Shown here one piece after another: positions 7,654 to 10,880 of a stretch of 10,880 nucleotides of DNA. The number at the start of each line of letters is the position of its first letter. The stretch's first letter is position 1. The notes beneath the pieces are model-generated. The model was not told the origin of the DNA and did not search any database. It saw only the letters and a list, made by a program, of their open reading frames with translations. A program made the position numbers and the translations under genes. The DNA is from Candidatus Poseidoniaceae archaeon (GTDB taxonomy: Archaea > Thermoplasmatota > Poseidoniia > Poseidoniales > Poseidoniaceae), in the NCBI GenBank assembly GCA_013330925.1, contig DUHJ01000183.1:1-10880 (forward strand). The letters are read 5' to 3'.

Positions 7654-7691
7654 CTCTGCGCCCTGAAGCCCCCCGGCAACGGGGTGCAGAG
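7654..7691 (+). promoter_or_regulatory. stem-loop after the archaellins, overlapping the next ribosome binding site
   Basis: In the 53-nt gap, CTCTGC (7654-7659) can pair with GCAGAG (7686-7691), and inside it CCCCG (7671-7675) pairs with CGGGG (7680-7684) around GCAA, a GNRA tetraloop. The outer stem includes the first bases of the AGAGGAGG Shine-Dalgarno (7688-7695) of the next gene. No T-tract follows, so it is not a standard intrinsic terminator. A role in 3'-end protection of the archaellin message and in lowering translation of the downstream machinery genes is inference. Confidence 0.5.
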
Positions 7692-7702
7692 GAGGCATGA
7701 CC

Positions 7703-8566
7703 ATGGCATGGCCCTTTGGAGGCGGTGCACGGACAGCGACGGACGATGACGCAAGGATGACCGAAGGTCATCTGAAGGTCCTCTCGAACGTCCCGATTGA
7801 ACAGGTCCCTCACCCTGAGGAGGGGGAACTGTCCGAGGAGGACGCTTGGACAATCCGTCCAGGTCCAGCACGTGCCAAACTGAACAGCATCGGCAGCGTG
7901 GCTTCGACCACGCAAGCCTTGGCGCCCGCAGCGCCAGCGCAGGTCAACGCGACCGTGGACACGTCCGGCCTCGAGCGGCTCATCAGCAGCCGCCTCGACA
8001 TGGTTGAAGACGTGCTCCGCATGGTCGAGACCCGCGTTGACGAGGCGATGGAATCCGGACCGACGGTCACCTTCAGCGATGAAGGCGAAGACGGCGAGGT
8101 TCCCGAGGCGATGAGCGGCGACGTGATCATCACGGCGTCCGGGGAGCGCATCCCTGCCGGCGACGGGGCTTCACGCCTCAAGCCGGACGACGAAGCGCCC
8201 CTCGTGGAGCTCTACGAGGCACAAGCCTTGGCCGCGAACCCCTTCTTGCGTGCTCCTGACGCCCTTGGCGGCGGTTCGAGCGACCGCATTGGGGCCCCCA
8301 CCGTGGCGGCCCTCTTGCTCGATCACATGTCGGGCATGGCGGCATCGAGTTTCACGCAGAAGGCAATGGATTCAGGGATGCTCAGCCCCGACGAAGGCCG
8401 TCAAGTGATGGCCATCGTCCAGCTGGCAGAACCCGGTGAAACGGAGGCCGCCTTGGCGGACCACCTCCCCAACCGGGCCTTGCTGTCCTTCTCGGCTCTG
8501 GTGAGCGCCTGGCGAAGCCAAGCACAGCGCGCGGCGGCTTCGGCTGCCGCCAACATGAGGGCGTGA
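7703..8566 (+). CDS. FlaD/E-like archaellum cytosolic scaffold protein (divergent)
   Basis: The product has 287 residues from the ATG at 7703, which I prefer because AGGAGG (7690-7695) lies 7 nt upstream; the in-frame ATG at 7697 is only 1 nt from it. The protein is acidic and soluble, with no signal or membrane helix. A flexible N-terminal part contains a short coiled coil (about residues 88-117). After another linker, residues about 196-276 form a helical domain whose pattern (A-L-L-L-D-H-M, then a 'G-M-L-S-P-D-E' turn, then 'A-D-H-L-P-N' and a final helix) fits the C-terminal FlaD/E domain, in which a helix, a G-W-I-S-E-like turn and 'EDHxxSL' are usual. FlaC/D/E proteins are known as cytosolic parts that link the motor to chemotaxis through CheF in other euryarchaea. 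Position between the archaellins and flaF, where flaC-D-E sit in euryarchaeal operons, is the strongest support. Sequence similarity is weak, and no separate FlaC gene is present in the window. Confidence 0.65.
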   Translation: MAWPFGGGARTATDDDARMTEGHLKVLSNVPIEQVPHPEEGELSEEDAWTIRPGPARAKLNSIGSVASTTQALAPAAPAQVNATVDTSGLERLISSRLDMVEDVLRMVETRVDEAMESGPTVTFSDEGEDGEVPEAMSGDVIITASGERIPAGDGASRLKPDDEAPLVELYEAQALAANPFLRAPDALGGGSSDRIGAPTVAALLLDHMSGMAASSFTQKAMDSGMLSPDEGRQVMAIVQLAEPGETEAALADHLPNRALLSFSALVSAWRSQAQRAAASAAANMRA

Positions 8567-8570
8567 GCAA

Positions 8571-9209
8571 GTGGGTGCGTCGACGGGAATCGGTGGACTG
8601 ATTGTGGGGATGGCCATGTTGGCCGTCTTCGTGATCTTCGTCGGGACCCTCGATGCACGCCTTGCCACGCACCTGAGCGTGACCGAACCGGGTGATCCTC
8701 CACCGCAGGTGTCCTTTGTGGACGCCAACGTGGACCTCTCCGGATTGGCCAACATCAGCATCACCACGGCCGGAAGCGGTTACCAAGTCGGGGACGAGGT
8801 CCTCGACGGCACCACCGTGGTCGGAACCGTGACCGAAGTGGACGGCAGCGGCGGTTTGCTGGACCTCAGCGTAGCGATGGAAGGGAACAGAGATTTCACC
8901 TCTTCTCCAACCCTCACCATCAGCTCCGTTGGCGGCTCCAGCGGCGCCGTCTCTGCCGTTTTGGGGAGCGTGGTGCACACCAACGTGACCAACGTTGGGA
9001 GCACCGTGCTTTCCCTTGACGACGTCTGGGCTTTCCTGGACGGCGAGAACGTCGAGCACCTTCCTGATTTGGTGGTGGCTGAGCCGATCGGTACCAACCT
9101 GTACTCTGGCGAAACCGTGTGGGTGATGTGGCTTGAAGGCTCATCCACCTCATGGGAACGCTTGGCCCTCTCCGTCGGTCCGACGACGGTCGTGACGGAG
9201 CTCATCTGA
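8571..9209 (+). CDS. flaF: FlaF, archaellum stator protein with an inserted beta module
   Basis: The product has 212 residues from a GTG start at 8571, 4 nt after the previous stop; GAGGGCGTGA just upstream serves as Shine-Dalgarno and there is no better in-frame start. The N-terminus (M-G-A-S-T-G-I-G-G-L-I-V) followed by one hydrophobic helix to about residue 27 is the typical FlaF start. The beta-sandwich outside the membrane is seen in residues about 45-58 and 134-212 ('NVTNVGSTVLSLDD', 'LYSGETVWV'). In other archaea FlaF binds the envelope lattice and, with FlaG, forms the stator. This copy is longer than the usual 130-170 residues because residues about 60-132 hold an extra module: a G-S-G-Y-Q-V-G-D start, a G-T-V-x-x-V-D-G-S-G-G middle and S-S-P-T-L-T-I-S-S then S-G-A. 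That pattern is familiar from repeats in phage tail and other surface proteins. Confidence 0.8.
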   Translation: MGASTGIGGLIVGMAMLAVFVIFVGTLDARLATHLSVTEPGDPPPQVSFVDANVDLSGLANISITTAGSGYQVGDEVLDGTTVVGTVTEVDGSGGLLDLSVAMEGNRDFTSSPTLTISSVGGSSGAVSAVLGSVVHTNVTNVGSTVLSLDDVWAFLDGENVEHLPDLVVAEPIGTNLYSGETVWVMWLEGSSTSWERLALSVGPTTVVTELI

Positions 9210-9218
9210 GGTGTTCTC

Positions 9219-9701
9219 ATGGCTGACGGCGGTGCAACTTCGTTCATCATGCTCGTCACCGCATTGCTGGTGGCGGGAAGCGTCAGCACCTTCCTCATCG
9301 CAGAATGGGGCGACGTCGCCCGCTCGATGGAAGTCGAGCGGCGGGCCCAAGCGATCGATGCGGAGACCGACGTAAGTTTGGCCGGAGACCCCGGAAACGT
9401 GCGCTACAGCCTGACCGGTCAGATCCAATTCTACCTGATGAATTCAGGCAACGCGGTGTTGGATGAAAGCACCATGGTGGTCCTGATCGACGGCGTGCAA
9501 CAGACCTCAAACGTGACCACCACCGTCCTCAACGGCGGCGACTGGTCCTCGGGTGAGGTGGCGCAGGTGCAGATTTCGGACAACACGCTTACCTACACGA
9601 ACAACAGCGAGGTCGTGGTGACCGTCGTGGTGTCCTCTGAGGTCGTCAACAACGTCCGAGGCACAGACACGCTGGACGCGGAGGTGAGGCTCGTTGTCTG
9701 A
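9219..9701 (+). CDS. flaG: FlaG, archaellum stator/tip partner of FlaF
   Basis: The product has 160 residues; GAGGTG (9208-9213) lies 5 nt before the ATG. The N-terminus (M-A-D-G-G-A-T-S-F-I-M-L-V-T-A-L-L-V-A-G) with a single membrane helix to about residue 28 and then a polar helix (about 31-50) matches FlaG. The rest is a beta-sandwich with 'MNSGNAVLDES' and 'GDWSSGE', corresponding to the 'N-x-G-x' strand turns of FlaF/FlaG. In studied archaea FlaG forms filaments that contact FlaF and help anchor the stator to the envelope. N-V-T and N-N-S sequons are present in the outer domain. It follows flaF by 9 nt and its end overlaps flaH by 8 nt, so the three are surely co-transcribed. Confidence 0.8.
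   Translation: MADGGATSFIMLVTALLVAGSVSTFLIAEWGDVARSMEVERRAQAIDAETDVSLAGDPGNVRYSLTGQIQFYLMNSGNAVLDESTMVVLIDGVQQTSNVTTTVLNGGDWSSGEVAQVQISDNTLTYTNNSEVVVTVVVSSEVVNNVRGTDTLDAEVRLVV
9681..9696 (+). promoter_or_regulatory. Shine-Dalgarno and TTG start of flaH inside the end of flaG
   Basis: GAGGTGA (9681-9687) lies 6 nt before a TTG (9694-9696). No ATG or GTG in this frame is placed before the conserved N-terminal region at a proper distance. The rare start and the 8-nt overlap indicate coupling of flaH translation to flaG. Confidence 0.7.
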
Positions 9702-10410
9702 GCACGCACCAAAACCCGTCGAGGACGGTTTCCCCTTCGGGGTCGAGACCGATTCCCTTGCGGATTCCATGGGTTTGCATTTGCCCAACCGTTCCCTGTA
9801 CCTCATTCAGGGGACCGTCGGAGCCGGGAAATCCCTGGTGTCGCAACGCCTCGTTCACGGCATGCTTGAGAACGGTTGCAAGATCCTGGTGGTCACCACT
9901 GAACTCACAACGCGGGGTTGGATCGAGCAGATGGAATCGATCGGCTACGGCGTGACCGAACCGCTCACGGAGGGTCGTTTGACGGTCTTCTCACGGTTCG
10001 GGACCATCGCTGAACCGGTCCCTGACGTGTCCCTCTACGACGTGTTCGCCTCGCCTGCCATCGATGAAGCGGACGTTATCGTCTTGGACACGGCCAGTTC
10101 GATCATGCCGGTGCTCGAGTCCGACGCCGAGCGCGTTGGCATGATGCAGCGATTGCGCGAGGTCGTGGCCGACGGCCGCTCCATCTTGCTGACCGTTGAC
10201 CCTGAGGAAACGGACGCGCAGACCCTTCACATGATGCGCAGCAGCGCGGAACTTGTGCTGGACATGAGCACCGCCCTCATTGGCGGCGACATCAAGCGAA
10301 GCCTGACCGTGACCCGCTTCCTTCGGGCAGCCGGTCCGGTTCAAACCAACATCGGATGGCGCGTTGAACCAAGCATGGGCTTCATCGTGGACATCACCGC
10401 GGTGAGCTGA
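9694..10410 (+). CDS. flaH: FlaH, RecA/KaiC-fold nucleotide-binding motor regulator
   Basis: The product has 238 residues. The start is a TTG at 9694, supported by GAGGTGA (9681-9687) 6 nt upstream and by the overlap with flaG. The Walker A G-T-V-G-A-G-K-S is at residues 40-47, followed by the FlaH-type 'V-V-T-T-E-L-T' strand (66-72) and Walker B D-V-I-V-L-D (127-132), with the fold ending in a typical beta-rich C-terminus. FlaH rings stack on the FlaI hexamer under the membrane, and ATP binding rather than fast turnover is thought to control assembly. The length is close to the usual 230-235 residues. flaI begins 13 nt after the stop. A general KaiC-like ATPase is the only serious alternative, and the flanking genes argue strongly for FlaH. 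Confidence 0.93.
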   Translation: MSEHAPKPVEDGFPFGVETDSLADSMGLHLPNRSLYLIQGTVGAGKSLVSQRLVHGMLENGCKILVVTTELTTRGWIEQMESIGYGVTEPLTEGRLTVFSRFGTIAEPVPDVSLYDVFASPAIDEADVIVLDTASSIMPVLESDAERVGMMQRLREVVADGRSILLTVDPEETDAQTLHMMRSSAELVLDMSTALIGGDIKRSLTVTRFLRAAGPVQTNIGWRVEPSMGFIVDITAVS

Positions 10411-10423
10411 GGAGGGAATCATC

Positions 10424-10880
10424 ATGGCCGACGAGGAACTCAAATTCGCCCGTGGCGATTTGGCTGGAGTGATGGCCGCACATCCGCACGTTGCGGAGTG
10501 GGTGCGGGACTTCGAAGCCCGCTATGGGTCTCGGCCCATCTACTACGGCCCCCTTGATCGGGACGCGAAAAAGCAACGTCCGCTCAACCTGATCTACATC
10601 ACGAAAGAACCCATTTTTGTTCACATCTATGAGCCCGCGGAGGACGAAGATGACGCAGGGCAAGTCCTCTGGATTGGCCTTGAACCTCAACTCACGGAGG
10701 AAGAAGAAAACATCCGCCGTGAACTCGTTGAGGTCCTGTTGCAGGAGGCTCCTGCCGCCCCCAACTTCACCACCGACGACGAATTCGAAGGCATCCTCTC
10801 CCAGATGATCGAACGGTACACGGTGCTCCGAGACGACCTTCCGGTCGGTCCTCGTCGCCAAGGTCGCATGTGGGCCCTGC
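10424..10880 (+). CDS. flaI: FlaI, archaellum assembly and rotation ATPase (N-terminal part, cut by window end)
   Basis: An open frame begins at the ATG at 10424, with GGAGG (10411-10415) 8 nt upstream, and runs without a stop to the right edge, giving 152 residues. Only the N-terminal domain is inside the window, so Walker A, Walker B and the hexamer interface cannot be checked. What can be seen fits the family: an acidic helical start (residues 1-35), then a beta-rich stretch with 'I-F-V-H-I-Y-E-P' (64-71) and 'W-I-G-L-E-P-Q-L-T-E-E-E' (83-94), the pattern of the N-terminal domain of type II/IV secretion ATPases (usually 'Y..v.EP.Ls..E'), then helices. Its place directly after flaH is where flaI sits in nearly all archaellum operons. 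In the complex it powers both assembly and rotation together with FlaH and the membrane platform FlaJ, which I would expect next. Confidence 0.85.
   Translation, partial: MADEELKFARGDLAGVMAAHPHVAEWVRDFEARYGSRPIYYGPLDRDAKKQRPLNLIYITKEPIFVHIYEPAEDEDDAGQVLWIGLEPQLTEEEENIRRELVEVLLQEAPAAPNFTTDDEFEGILSQMIERYTVLRDDLPVGPRRQGRMWAL

Noticed and set aside
8748..8969. Phage insertion within flaF
   Set aside because: Only a domain-level resemblance is seen. The reading frame is intact, base composition matches the neighbours, and there are no target repeats or mobile genes.
1..10880. tRNA, rRNA, CRISPR array, insertion sequence or origin
   Set aside because: I saw no regular spaced direct repeats, no transposase-like frame, no terminal inverted repeats and no tRNA-like cloverleaf. 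Nearly all bases are in + strand genes.

Overview
The window looks like GC-rich archaeal DNA. All credible genes lie on the + strand and are tightly packed, with 4-8 nt overlaps or gaps of 9-53 nt, and most have strong Shine-Dalgarno sequences. The gene order archaellin - archaellin - FlaD/E-like - FlaF - FlaG - FlaH - FlaI is the backbone of a euryarchaeal archaellum (archaeal flagellum) operon. The acidic proteins, the large secreted beta-domain protein and the divergent archaellum parts suggest a marine planktonic euryarchaeon, plausibly Candidatus Poseidoniales (Marine Group II). That lineage assignment is inference, because the window holds no rRNA or other marker gene.

Region 1 (about 1-6455) holds three translationally coupled genes of unknown function. 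They are the 3' end of a small helical protein, a 1644-residue membrane protein with a very large secreted beta-domain ectodomain, five predicted membrane helices and a cytoplasmic helical tail, and a 379-residue cytoplasmic protein with an acidic N-terminus, a coiled coil and a C-terminal beta-rich half. They sit directly upstream of the archaellins, 11 nt from the first, with no visible conventional terminator between. This makes them candidates for lineage-specific archaellum or envelope parts.

Region 2 (6467-7649) carries two tandem archaellin genes with an identical 38-residue filament-core segment and diverged outer domains. Hairpins lie just before the first gene and just after the second. 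They could allow the filament subunits to be made at a different level from the flanking genes.

Region 3 (7703-10880) carries the motor and stator genes: a FlaD/E-like cytosolic scaffold, FlaF and FlaG (pseudoperiplasmic stator and filament tip partners), FlaH (a RecA-fold nucleotide-binding regulator with intact Walker A) and the first 152 residues of FlaI (the assembly and rotation ATPase), cut by the window end. FlaF carries an insertion resembling phage-type GSGY beta-repeat modules. The archaellins lack the usual charged-residue-plus-glycine cleavage site and have no N-glycosylation sequon in their mature parts. FlaJ would be expected just beyond the right edge.
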